A DNA stretch of 64,000 nt from Cryptomeria japonica (lineage: Eukaryota; Streptophyta; Pinopsida; Cupressales; Cupressaceae). The stretch is taken from positions 569,099,095-569,163,094 of the forward strand of contig NC_081405.1 in the NCBI RefSeq assembly GCF_030272615.1, given 5' to 3'. The notes beneath the pieces are model-generated. The model worked only from the letters and a program-made list of their open reading frames with translations, was not told the origin of the DNA and did not search any database. The position numbers and the translations under genes were made by a program. This document shows positions 42,669 to 54,189 of this stretch, piece by piece. The number at the start of each line of letters is the position of its first letter. Position 1 is the stretch's first letter.

Positions 42669-42687
42669 TGGTGAACCCGACGTGAAC
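42669..42687 (+). promoter_or_regulatory. Primer-binding site of T2
   Basis: TGGTGAACCCGACGTGAAC, five bases after the LTR, one base different from the T1 site. Confidence 0.8.
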
Positions 42688-44732
42688 ACTAACCATCTAA
42701 CCCTCTAACTGTGTTTTGGAGTGCTTTCAAGTTGATTTTTGCAGGCCAAAAACCCAAAAATAGGGTCGTGCAGGGTATTCTGGAGACTTCTGCACCTGTG
42801 TCAGACATTCTGCACTTGTGTAGGGGACATTCTGCACTTGTGTCAGACATTTTCCGCTTGTGTCATGACTTCTGCGCCTGTGTAAAGTCCAGAACAGAGG
42901 TAAAAAATGCAGTGTTTACTTGAAATTTGTTATGTTTTTGCATTCTGTTTTCTGTGCTTTGGATTTTGGTACTAATTATCTATGCAGAATCTTGGCATAT
43001 GCATGGAAAAGACTACAAATCAAACTACTAACATGTGTTATGCAGAATCGATGGTCAAAGACAACAAATCAAACCTCTAACTTGGGTTTTGCAGGTTGCC
43101 TTGGAGAAACAACCAAACTTTTGTGTTTATGATTTTTAATTAGGCACTTAGTGATTTATAAATAGGTTGGAATGAAAATTTGTTTGCTTTGATTGTTAAG
43201 TATGACATTGGAGTAGGAGAGTATGCTCTCATCCTTCTTAGGGTGATCAGAAATCCAGATCTTCGATACCATGCTTGTGTTGTTGATTGTGTGTCACATT
43301 TAGAGGGCCTGCCTTCCCGACCACTTTGCTTTTGCAAGCAAGTGATAATCGTGAGAAGGGAACGACCCAAAGTGAGTACTGATAGAATTCCTTGGCATTC
43401 TAACTCACTATAAAAAAATACCCAATGAGCGAAAGCTTTGAAGGAAGTGTTACATGGGAATTGCAGTTACTTGGGAAGTGATGACCCTTGAACTCTTTCT
43501 CATATCAACATCTAAGTAGAGCCTCTTGGTCTAAATCATGCTTGCGTGACTACATTTGTTTGGTATCTTGATGGGCTTAATGTCTCAATCATGCTTGCGT
43601 GACATCAAGGAGTAATGCTTAACAGAAATCCTTACTAAACACCTTGTTTTAGAGGCCAAAAACCCTTCTAGTTGCTTGAGAATGACAAGTTCGGATACTT
43701 GGAAGAGATACTAAGTTCGCCATGGGGAGATTTCCATGGGGACTGATGCTTGGCTGCCCTGAGAAGTGAGTTCCATGGAGGGGAGCCCGTGGGGTCAAGC
43801 ATCTATGTATTCTCCTTGAATCCCATAATGAGTCTACCTCTCAAGTACCTAATGTCTTTGCCTACCATAAGAAATGTGGAAATGAGCATGATTGCCTTGA
43901 GTCTAAGTTGCAATATCTTGTATTCTTTGTTTGTCAAAAGTTGAATTGTGTATCATTCCAAAAACAAGACAAATTGATTCAAAACAAGGTTAAACATAAG
44001 AGCATTTCATCCAACAAATTTCAAAACACCTTCAAATATGGTTGTCAAACATTGTTCAAAATTCTGTCTCAACATGCATGTCACTTAGATTTAAGTTCAT
44101 CCTAAGTTGCATTTTGCAAAGTTCATTGTCAAGTACCAAGGTTAAGTTTCATCTAGGTCATACTCCTTTTCATATCAATAAGGGTCATCCATTTGCATAT
44201 GTCCTCTTGCATTAAAGTCATAACATTGTCATACATTTGCATTGCTTACACTAGGTCTCTTCATTAAGTTTAGGTCATTATCATATCATATTAGGGTTAT
44301 TTGCATAGTGATTGTCCCTTTGCATATAGTCTCAAAAATTAGGTTTTGTCATACTTGAGTAATCCAAATCTTTGAATAAACCCTAAGTCATTGTTAAGAA
44401 GTCTAGACCTTATCAAACCTTTGTCTTTTTGTCATCAATATCATTTGGTCAAACCTAGCTTAGTATCCAAGCATATAGGGGAGACTTTGTCATTTTGTCC
44501 TTTTGTCACTTGGTCCTTTTGTCCTTTGAGGTCTAGACATCATTTCAATTTCCTAAGGGTCTCTTTCTTAGATTTGCATTCCAAAAAGTTTGTCAAAATC
44601 TTCAAAAACAACCAAAAACATAGATTGCATTCTTGTCATAGATTGCATGCTAGTCTATATAGTTTGCATTTAGTTGCATATCATACATTATCCTTGAAAA
44701 AATTCCAAAAAATATTGCATTTGCATAGTGAC
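42688..44732 (+). other. T2 5' leader, non-coding
   Basis: About 2 kb. A cluster of five TGCRCYTGTGT-like units lies at about 42786-42882. A 17-base direct repeat (AATCATGCTTGCGTGAC) occurs at 43537 and 43586. Short ORFs here are not supported by any motif. Confidence 0.7.
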
Positions 44733-47572
44733 ATGTCTATTGAAACAAGGTTCCAAGCACCAATGATGCCACAAAGTTTGACATATCAACCGACAATGCA
44801 ATCGCAATTATATCTAACCCAACAACAAAGCAACATTGGTCAAACTTATCATGATGATGTAAATGTCCAAATACAAAAACTAGAGGAGAAACTAGCTCAA
44901 GAAAATGAGATATTGGAACAAAGAGTGAAAAACATTCAGAAGAATAGATCACAAATGTCCAAAATGTTTCGAAAACTTCCAGGTCGAAATCCAAAGATTG
45001 AGCCAATTGATGTAAGATCTCTTCTTGAACGATCAGACATACCAGCTCTCCTCTCCCAAATAGAGATGATGAAACATTTCAAGAAAAGAGCCAACAACAT
45101 TATGTGCCTTCACAACAAGAACAAGAAGGTGTTTACTATCAATCCGATTTTCAACCATCACAACCAATTGTTCAATAGCTCCAACATTTCCAACAGACAC
45201 AACCAATGGTCCAATTTCAACAATGTGTCCAACCAACTATACAATGTCAACAAATAGTTCAACCAATGGTGGAATATCAACAAGTTCAATCAACATATCA
45301 ATGTCAACAACTCCAACCAAACATTCAAAAACAAAGGTTGCAGCACACACCAACCCAAGTCTCAAGCATGTCGAAACAATTGAACCAAGTCGAATATCAA
45401 AACATGAAATCAAACCAAATTCTTGCCAAACAAGTTCAAATTCCAGATACAATCATGTCAAAACCTCGAAAGAAAGGTGGCTTTATTGCAATGATCTTAA
45501 GGAAATGACCAAGTGAGTTCTTTGAAGAAGATCAAGATAATACACTTATGTCTAGCAATGCCTCATCCCCTCGCAAACACATTGACTCTCCAGTGGCATC
45601 TATCCTTACACCTCTAGAAGTTTCACAAGAACCTTCCATATTGTCCTCATCAAACAATACACCCAAGGATGCAATTACCCAAGAGCTATCCATAATTGAT
45701 TGCCAAGATAATCCAATTCATGATGCACATCCTTGTCATGTTTCAGAAATACAAGACCCAATGCCACTATGCACTTTATTGCCATTACCTATTTTAGAGG
45801 ACCCCATTCGAAGTCCCTCTTCCTCATGTTCAAGCATTGATTCCTTGCCAGAATCCATCACAAATGATCAAAGTGCATTTCCTTCATGCCAAATCATTGA
45901 TTCCTTGTCAGAATCCTCCATGCATATCCAAAGTCCAACCCCATGTCAAGAGGATAATTTAGAGCATGAAGAAACGTGTCTTAAAATAGATCAAGATCAA
46001 GATCTCAAAACCTTATCATCCCATCCAATTGTTGACCAGGATCTCATCTTCCCAGACACTCACGATGATTCCCCTATTCTTGTCCATCCTATCCAAAGTC
46101 CTATTGACACTCCATTCCCCGAGCAAGATCAAGATATCCCAGTCCATCCAATCCCAAATGATCCCCTTCCATTTCATGAAAAAAATGTCCTTTCAAATCC
46201 CATTGACATTCCAGATATCCCTTCCATCCTTTCCGATGATCCCATTGAAAGTCAAGAGCACAGCACCTTTAAAGAGGATTCCAATGATCTTCCTCCTTGT
46301 CAAGATCAAAGTATCCTTCCAAATTCATTTCCAACACAAGACCAAATTATTCCTTTAAATCCTCCACAAGATCCTTTTGTTCCTCCATCTCCTTGTCTTA
46401 ATCCAGCATATCCACTCCAAGATCGCATTTCTTGTGATGATCCCATTATTCCTCCCATTCCATCTCTTGAAGAGCCTATCATTGAACCATGTCCACAACA
46501 TGATCCTAATCCCCTTCATGATTCTAACGTGTCAATGCAAGATGTTCATGAACCCTCGACATGCATAATGGGTTCTTCCACTTTGGTGCAATCCGATCCA
46601 CTTCAAGATCTCATTATTTCTCTCATATCATATCCACCTCATAATGGACTCCGGTCTTCTTCCCAAAGAAAAGAGTATCCTACAAGTCAAGATATTCATA
46701 AAGGCAAAGGAGTAGACCTTCAAGAGAAAGAACCCCTCCATATCAAAGAACATACTAATGTTCATGGCTACAGAGCTCACACTCAAGGCGTTGGTATCCC
46801 TTCAAAGTCAAAATCCAAATGTCCACCTTCCCCATCATCGCTTCCATCCATTCTAGGTCCCTATATCCCTCCATCTCCTATGCAACATCAACAAAGGCAC
46901 ACATCTTGGAGAATCTTCCATCCATCCCATATGCCTCCATATCATTCCCATCCACACCGACATTCATTCCCTCTTCCAAGCAATTTGGATGCCAAGTATA
47001 AAAGTCATAAGTCTAAAAATCCACATGTTTTCAAGGATCAACATGTCCAATATAATCGACATGTCAAAGCAAAGAACAATATGATCTATAAAGAAAAAGA
47101 AATATCAAAAAGGCCACAAAGGCCCACTGAGCAAAATAAAGCAAAGTCAAAATATATATGGGTTCCTAAATCCCTTGTGCAAGCAATGCACTCCAAGGAA
47201 TCACAGAAGCATGAAAAATCAAAAACCATGTGGATCCCTAAGCAGCTCCTTGAAGCACAAAAGCCTAAAGAAACATCCAACTTGGCATCCAAAGTTGCTA
47301 TTCCTCCATCCAAACCTCTCAAATTTGTTCCTCCATCACCTTCTTCATCCATTTTGGGCCCTTATGTCCCAGAATCACTATCCTTTCCTCCATCCAAATC
47401 TCACAATCTGAGATCCATTTTTCCTCCATCAGTCCATCACCCCTCAAGGTGTGTGCCAATGTCGATCTTGCCTTCATTTCCATCTGCTCAAGCCCAATTC
47501 TTCCAATACCCTACCCATTATCCAATGCATATTTTCCATCCTTCCATCCCTTGGATCCAATCCTTTGCATAA
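44733..47572 (+). pseudogene. T2 long ORF: Gln-, Ser- and Pro-rich protein of unknown function
   Basis: ATG at 44733 (MSIETRFQAPMMPQSLTYQP). The first about 115 codons include a coiled coil (IQKLEEKLAQENEILEQRVK). A frameshift near 45080 leads to a Gln/Val-rich repeat stretch, a TAG near 45176 and a TGA at 45506. From 45548 it is open to 47572. Most of the protein is Asp/Pro/Ser/Ile-rich low complexity. Near the C-terminus two paired motifs repeat: KYIWVPKSLVQA and KTMWIPKQLLEA, and SILGPYIP and SILGPYVP. No capsid, zinc knuckle or enzyme domain is seen. Position suggests a diverged Gag-type protein, but this is only inference. Confidence 0.7.
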
Positions 47573-50500
47573 ATCCTTGCCTTAGTTTCATCTCTTTTTC
47601 CATGTCCTTATCCTACCAACATCTTTGAGCATGCTTTTAAAGGTCATGGTCCATTTTTTTCAAGGCTACTATCCAAAAAAAAAAGACACTTGAGTCCTTC
47701 TTCCATCCCCTATCATGTGTCCATCTTCTATCAAAAAAGTCAAAAAAAAGTGAAAAAAAAAAAGTGAAAAAAAAAAAGACAAAAGAACAAAAGTAAAGAA
47801 AAATAATTCGTCCACTGGTGAAAACCTAGCAAACAGGCGCCTTGGGCAAGTACCATGATGAAAACCTGGCAAACAGGCGTCATGCGTAATTTATGAACTT
47901 CTTGCACACTCACACTTGGGGGCAGTTTTCCTCCTTCATATCCTATTGCCCTTCATTATCCTATCATACCATGTCATTACCCTTCCTTGTCCTATCATCC
48001 CTCATGTTCATTTTCCCTTTCCACATTTGATCTTGACAAGGCTGAGGATCATCATGAGCATCATGCATATTGTTTGCAGCTTTTAGTCTATCATAGCTTT
48101 TGGTCATTTGCCCATTTTCTTATTTCAACCTTTCATCCATATTCCCTGTCTTATTGCAACTTTCTGCCACTGTCCCTTAGCCAATCCCGACCTTCAATCC
48201 ATGTCCCTTATCCATTCTTGGTCTTGCTTATCCTATCCATATCTTATCACTATCCATACACTCTTTTTCATTCCTTGATCTTGATCTGACATAAGGATGC
48301 AAAATTTAAACATGGTTTCAAACACCTCTTGACATGTCCCTCATGCCATGTTCCTGCTTTACATTGTCATATCCAGTCTCTTGTCCCATCACGCCATAGC
48401 CCTTGGAAATTGCATCCGTATTGTCTCCACGATAAAAGGCCTTTGTCTTCCCTCTATCCACCATCATTTCAGCAAGCCTATTTATTCACCTGTCATATTC
48501 CTTGCCTTGCTAGACACTGGGGGCAAAGTCATTAAAAACTAAAATCATAAAAAATTTAAAAATGTCCTGAAAAAATCTTCAAAAAAAAAAAATCAAATAA
48601 AGTCCTGAAAAAATATCTAAAAATTGAAAAAATGAAAATCCCTAAAAATCATAAAAAGTCCTGAAAAAAAGAACAAAAACATTTCAAAACATTAAAATCC
48701 AAAAACAAGCATTTTGCAATAAAGGATCCCGTTGTGCATAGACAGATCGCTAAGCATACATCCAACGACTTGCAATCCAACACTGTGCTTTAATGAAATC
48801 ATGCTTTAACTAGATGAACTTTTTCAGTCAAAACCAAACATTCAAACTGATCACAATTGTCATCTCAATCGAACATCAACCTCAAAATCATTTTCCTTGT
48901 TCCTATTATCATGGGTCTTATGCAGGGTGTGGTATACTCGAAACCAGACTATGTCCTGTCTTAGACGGGGTACCGCATATCCTGAAACCAGACAACATGA
49001 TCATCCTATCAGCACTTTCAACTTTTGACAATAAAGATCAGGATATTTGTTTGACTTGTTGGAATTTGTGCATCTTATCTTTTTATTGATTTATCTTTGG
49101 CTTCGATCATGTTCCTATGTTGCTCGATGATGTCATTGAGTGATTTAGAGTGACCGGGATGGCTCATGATCCTTTTTCTTTTTGATTGTGATTGTTGCTT
49201 GTCTATGATGTGTCTATCTTTTGCACAAAGGGTTGCATTTCAGCTCTGGCCTTCAATGCCATGATGCTATGCATCCATTTTGCTACATAAAAATAAAGGT
49301 TCTCACCTACAAAGTGCATTACTGAAAGCATGTTTTTCTTCGTCTCTAACTCTTCCCCGTCTCGTTTTCTTTTCACTAACATTTCTTCCGTCAGTTCGGA
49401 TAGTCAGTTCAGTCTAGTGCTCCGATTTCCCCAAACATATGCTGCATCCTACATCCATTTGGTTAGTACATTTGCATTACATTAAGCATCATATCAAGCA
49501 TTTTATCCATTTCATACTATCAATGCATCAAAAGCACATAAACAAAAACATATCCATACATATTCCACAAAGGTACAGAAACAGTGCATAAGTCATCCAT
49601 ACATGGAAAATAACATCGGTCATCACACATTGCATCCCATCATACCGAAGAATATCATATCATATGTCAAAATAATATCGGAGTACAAAATTGGACTATC
49701 TGTCCTAAGTATGGCCCGCAGGCTGACTATATAATGTCAAACTACATAATGTCCACTGTCTGTCATAAGGAGCATGTGCCTCTGTCACTGGGTGCTCCTT
49801 CTATCCTCCTCATCCCTGCCATGTCTCAAGGATGATGTCCCTCCTATCCCAAGTCCTGCTATTATATCTCTGTCCGTGCTTCTGAGTCTATGTCGTAACA
49901 TGAAGCAGTCAGGTCGGTTCTCCCGCGTGGTCAACGGATACTGTCGACTCTGCATCACAATTGGGGCACATTTTCTCAGTTTTAGGGTTTGCTCCTACGG
50001 GTTGCATTTCCTCATTTTCATGTCCACCTCAGGATGTTTTTCATCCATTCTGACCTATCCTACCCTTATCCCCCCTTTTCGGATCATTTGCGTGTTGTTT
50101 TGGACCAAAACTGAGTTCCCAATGCACAACTGTGCTTGTGTCATGTAACCTGCGCTTGTGTCATGTAACCTACGCTTGTGTACCCTTACACAAGTGCAGA
50201 AGACCTTACACAAGCGCAGAAGACCCTACACAAGCGCAGAATTCAGTTTCTGCATCCCCTGTGGGCCCCGCAATGTCCCGCAAGCAAGTCAAATTCATGA
50301 AATTGAAAACATGGGTTTTTGAGATACATACCACAGCTCCTGTGTCGTCTGGTCATCTGAATGTGTGTACACATTCTCCAAGGTGATTTGCCATTGCAAT
50401 GTTCGCCATTGGAATGTTCGCCATCTCTCTGCAAGTGTCCTTGTCCAGAGCAACAAATCCTCCTCTTTAGCTAGTACAAATGAGCAATTTTCCATCTCTT

Positions 50501-50787
50501 GGTCTCATTTATAGCTCTTTGTCATTGCATAGATGGATGTGCATCTTCTCCATCTTATGTTGGTCGCGGTCTTTTGCATCTTCAAGTGCTTGTCCTTCAT
50601 GCATCCGATCTCCGATTGTCAGTCCGTTCGATCCTATCAATTTTATCGATCAATTGGCCTCTTTTCTGTATGTTTCCGGCCAATTCCTCGAGGGGGCATG
50701 CATATGTCATTATTATTGTCTGGGGCATTTTCATTATTGTTCTTTGAAACAACACTTAAAATCGCATTGTCTCAAAGAGGGGCAAAA
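47573..50787 (+). other. T2 3' internal region, non-coding
   Basis: About 3.2 kb without a supported gene. Features seen: A-rich low complexity (47677-47790 and 48540-48690), a duplicated GAAAACCTRGCAAACAGGCG block (47817-47882) shared with T3, GGGGGCA tracts, and a cluster of GCGCTTGTGT direct and inverted units (50128-50240). The last bases before 50788 are the purine tract. Confidence 0.7.
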
Positions 50788-52017
50788 TGTAGACACCTAA
50801 AAATGGTCAATGCTTGCGAGGTCATACTTTAACATTTGTGCATTGCCTCATTTTAGGTTGTGCGTCGCATTAACATTTCTCCTATGTCACACACTTGGCT
50901 TATATCATTTGCGAGCATCGAGTCATTCTTCTATCATCTCGCCTTCGAATTTGGTCTTGTTGACAACAACCTTCAGTCATGATTTTGGTCGATCTTTGTC
51001 CTTGTCAATCTTGTCATATTGCGATCGATTCGTCATCGATCCTTGTCCTTTTCAATCATGTCAATTTGGTCAATTTGTCATTAATTTTTGTCAACCAATC
51101 TCAATCAAATCATTTATCAACACTGGTCATTTATCAATCCAAAATCAAATCATGATCGAATCAATTATCTTTCATCAAGACCTAATTCATCTTCTAGGGT
51201 TTCGTGATTTAATCATTTAACCTGGTTTGTCATTTCCCTCTTTAGGATTAATAAATTATTTATTTATCCTAAGTCTTCTTGTCACAATTAAATGTTTATT
51301 TAATTGGCTAATTATTCCTCTTTGTGAATTAATTAATAAATGACAAATTATTAATTAATTTACCTCATTTCTAATTTCATTATTTCCTCATTTTCCTAAT
51401 TTCTTAATTTTCTAATTCTTAATTTCATTTTCCTCCTATTTCTCTCCTAAATTCATGGAAATGACATTTCAATTTGTCATAATTTGTCATAATTGACAAT
51501 CAATCAATTTTGACATAGAATGTGTCATATTTTGTCATAAATTATCAATCAACAAATTGTGCATAGAAAGTGCATAATTTGTCATAATTTGTCATATTGA
51601 TTTGCAATTTCCATTTGAATTGGATCATGCTAATCTTGTCATTTCTCCAATTTCTCTATAAATTGGATGATTTTCTACAATCAAGCCTAATTTTTCCGAA
51701 TCCCTAATCAAACTATCGAACTTATGCTTCTAGTACTCTTGACCAATAACCAATATCAATCTTGCTTTCAATTGTGTGTGTGCACTTGTAGGTGAGATCC
51801 ACAAATCCATTTGAAGAGGAAAGAAGAACAATGGAGCCGCATGGAAGAAGCATCCAAATCGTCATCTGGTTTGCATGATATTTGCTTTTGAATGCTTTGT
51901 TTTTATGTCTCTATTGAGTGTGCTTAGGATTAGATCATTGCAATGTGTGATTGAGCTAATAATGATTAATATGTCTTTATATATATTGCTTTGATGATTC
52001 CTATTTCCTATGCTACA
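50788..52017 (+). repeat. 3' LTR of T2
   Basis: 1,230 bp. Nearly identical to the 5' LTR, with about 12-13 substitutions, nearly all transitions, and a one-base indel near 51988. TATA box at about 51656-51663. Confidence 0.95.
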
Positions 52018-52022
52018 CTTAG

Positions 52023-53004
52023 ATGCATACAAGTTTTCAGGATGTGGATTATGAAGAAATGAGCTCTATTTATAGGAAAAATGGAGCAATGGATGGTTGA
52101 GATTGAGTAATCTCAACAAGGGTCAATATTGAATGATATTCAATCCATGTGATGGCTTTCAACCCAATCCCAGGATGATAAGTGTCAATATGAGATAGCT
52201 TGAGAGGAGAGGGAATAATCATTAAATGCTTGACATGACTTGAGAGTTAACTTGGGAGTTAAGGTCGAGGTTGGGTTGAGTGAATAAATTCTTTATTCAA
52301 AGAATAAATATTTTATCCAATGGATAAAATCTTGTGCAAAGGTAAAAGGGATAACCATGGTCAAAGCAATAAATGCTTGAGGAGACACATGAGTCACATG
52401 AGGGTTGAGTTAGGGGTTAACCATAAATGGTCATGTAAGAGCCATAAGTGGTTTGGAAGACTTTATAGGTTAAATTGTTGAACACACAAAACATTAATTG
52501 CTTTTCAAAGACTTTGAAGTCTTTGAGAAGTGACTCCAAGTTGCTTAGGAATGTGACAATAATTAGGGGATGGATTAGGCTAATTAGGAAGGGTTTAGAA
52601 GAATGTAGAAGGGGGTTTAAGAGTGGAAGTGGATTTGGTGGGTGAGGGAAAATAAGATTTTAATTAAAATAAAATTAATTTATTTCAACTTGTGGTGGCA
52701 ACTTGCATTTGTAGGAAAATGCAAGTAGGGGGGGGGGGGGTTATTTTAAATAAATGTTTTATTTAATTTATTTAAAAGAGGAAAGAGGATTAAATTGAAT
52801 AAATAGTATTTATTCATTTAATTGATTGTGAATTTGGTTAAATGAATGAATTAAAATAAATCGAATAATTTATTTTATTAACAAGAGAATGTTTGAAGAT
52901 GAATTAATTAAATATTAATTTAATTAACTGATGGCTAGTGGATTTTTAATCAAATAAATATCAAATATTCATTTAATTAAACTGGACAGATTTATGTGAC
53001 TACA
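52023..53004 (-). repeat. T3 3' LTR, proximal part with promoter
   Basis: Begins on the minus strand with TGTAGTCACATAAA at 53004, right after the purine tract. AT-rich with a 14-base G run near 52727-52740. A minus-strand TATA box TATAAATAG lies at about 52066-52074, some 45 bases from the T2 insertion. Confidence 0.78.
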
Positions 53005-53022
53005 TTTGCCGCTCTTTGAGAC
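53005..53022 (-). promoter_or_regulatory. T3 polypurine tract
   Basis: Minus strand CTCAAAGAGCGGCAAA directly before the LTR. T2 has CTCAAAGAGGGGCAAAA in the same place. Confidence 0.8.
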
Positions 53023-54189
53023 GGTGCAATTTATCATGTCATTTCAAAGAAAGAGAAATAGGTGTGAAGAAATGCCCCATAAAATATTAATTTAATGGGT
53101 GGTATGCCCCCTTGAGAGATGGGCCAAAAAATTTCAGAAAATTAGGCAATCTCTCAAAAAAGAATGAAAATTGGCAGGGTGGTAGAAGAGAAGAAGTTAG
53201 CAATACTGGTGAAAAATAGAAGAAATCCAAGAGAAAATGAAGAAATGGGAGGCTCGAGAAGTTCATGGGGACCACGGCGGAGAGCATGGGAAAATTAGGG
53301 TTACGGTGAAGGGTTTATATGGGGAGAAAAGGGTGAAAACAAACTCATTTGTATTCACAACCATAGTGAAATCTGAGCTCTGGTTTTGACTTTTTGGAGG
53401 AGCAAGCAGCAGTCAGGATGCCGGTTCCCATATTAGAGCACCGATTAGAGCGAGTCCGTCAATTCCAGTGACCAGACGACTACAGACCAGTGGTATGTGA
53501 ATTTGAATTTTTTATTTTTGTGCATTTTTTATATATTTTTAACTAGGTCCAAGTTGAGTCAAGACAATAGCGCTAGAACTGTGTTTTGACACTTTTGTTA
53601 ATTTAATTAGTGCTATTGTGTCGCTATGGCACTATTGCATAGTGATTTTAGCACTTTTGTCAATAGTTACGCTATTGTATAGTTGTTTTAGCGCTGTTGG
53701 GTTTTTAAAGCTATTGCTCGGTCAATTGAGTGCTTTTGTTGTGAGGTAGCACTTGTGTGTAGTTAGAATAGTGCTTTTTCTTTGTTAGCGCTATTGAGAT
53801 GTAGTAGCACTATGGTAGACTCAGTATAGCACTATTGTTGTTTGAGCGCTATTGTCTAGTTGATTGAGTGCTTTTATTGGGATATTAGTGCTTTTGTGTA
53901 AGAAAATAGATGCCCCAGTGTGTTTGGAACAAAAATCTCCCAATGCCAATGATGGATGGATGGAGATGTGAGGTGAGATGTTGTTTTGAACCATAGCAGC
54001 CCTGATGAGACTTAGGTTATTAGGATTAATGCTTGTTGAAGTCTAGGTGTGACATGATTGTTTACCTATTGAGACCCAAAGATACTTGATCAAAGTATCT
54101 GTTGATAGTCTAGGTTTAAACTTTAAGAAAGTTTGAAACAAAACAACTGATAATGATGGTTGATGCACTTGTGTAGAAGGATCTTCATG
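53023..54189 (+). other. Leader of the antisense ORF, with degenerate GCGCTATTG repeats
   Basis: A plus-strand TATA-like GGTTTATATGG lies near 53308-53318, facing the ORF. From about 53565 to 53910 the sequence is a run of degenerate units such as AGCGCTATTG and GTGCTTTTGT. No protein is supported here. Promoter function is inference. Confidence 0.6.

Larger units (their letters stand above)
41435..52017 (+). mobile_element. T2: 10.6-kb non-autonomous Tat-like element
   Basis: Direct LTRs at 41435-42663 and 50788-52017 that differ at only about a dozen positions by eye, duplication CTTAG at 41430-41434 and 52018-52022. It has a primer site at 42669-42687 and a purine tract (CAAAGAGGGGCAAAA) before the 3' LTR. 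One long ORF with no known pol domain. It fits the class of large non-autonomous LTR elements (LARDs) but keeps a coding region. Confidence 0.94.

Noticed and set aside
43180-43413. 77-codon frame in the T2 leader
   Set aside because: Gene-like composition for a short stretch, but no start context, domain or second copy to support it.
46029-47411. Several Ile/Phe- or Ser-rich frames inside the T2 ORF
   Set aside because: Alternative-phase shadows of the Pro/Ser/Asp-rich main frame.
48814-49089. 91-codon frame in the T2 3' region
   Set aside because: No motif and low-complexity surroundings; not distinguishable from chance.
52727-52740. Long G run, with other long G or C runs near LTR ends
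   Set aside because: As a distinct feature this one is not conserved; run length may be sequencing error. The LTR-end tracts are kept only as part of the hairpin finding.
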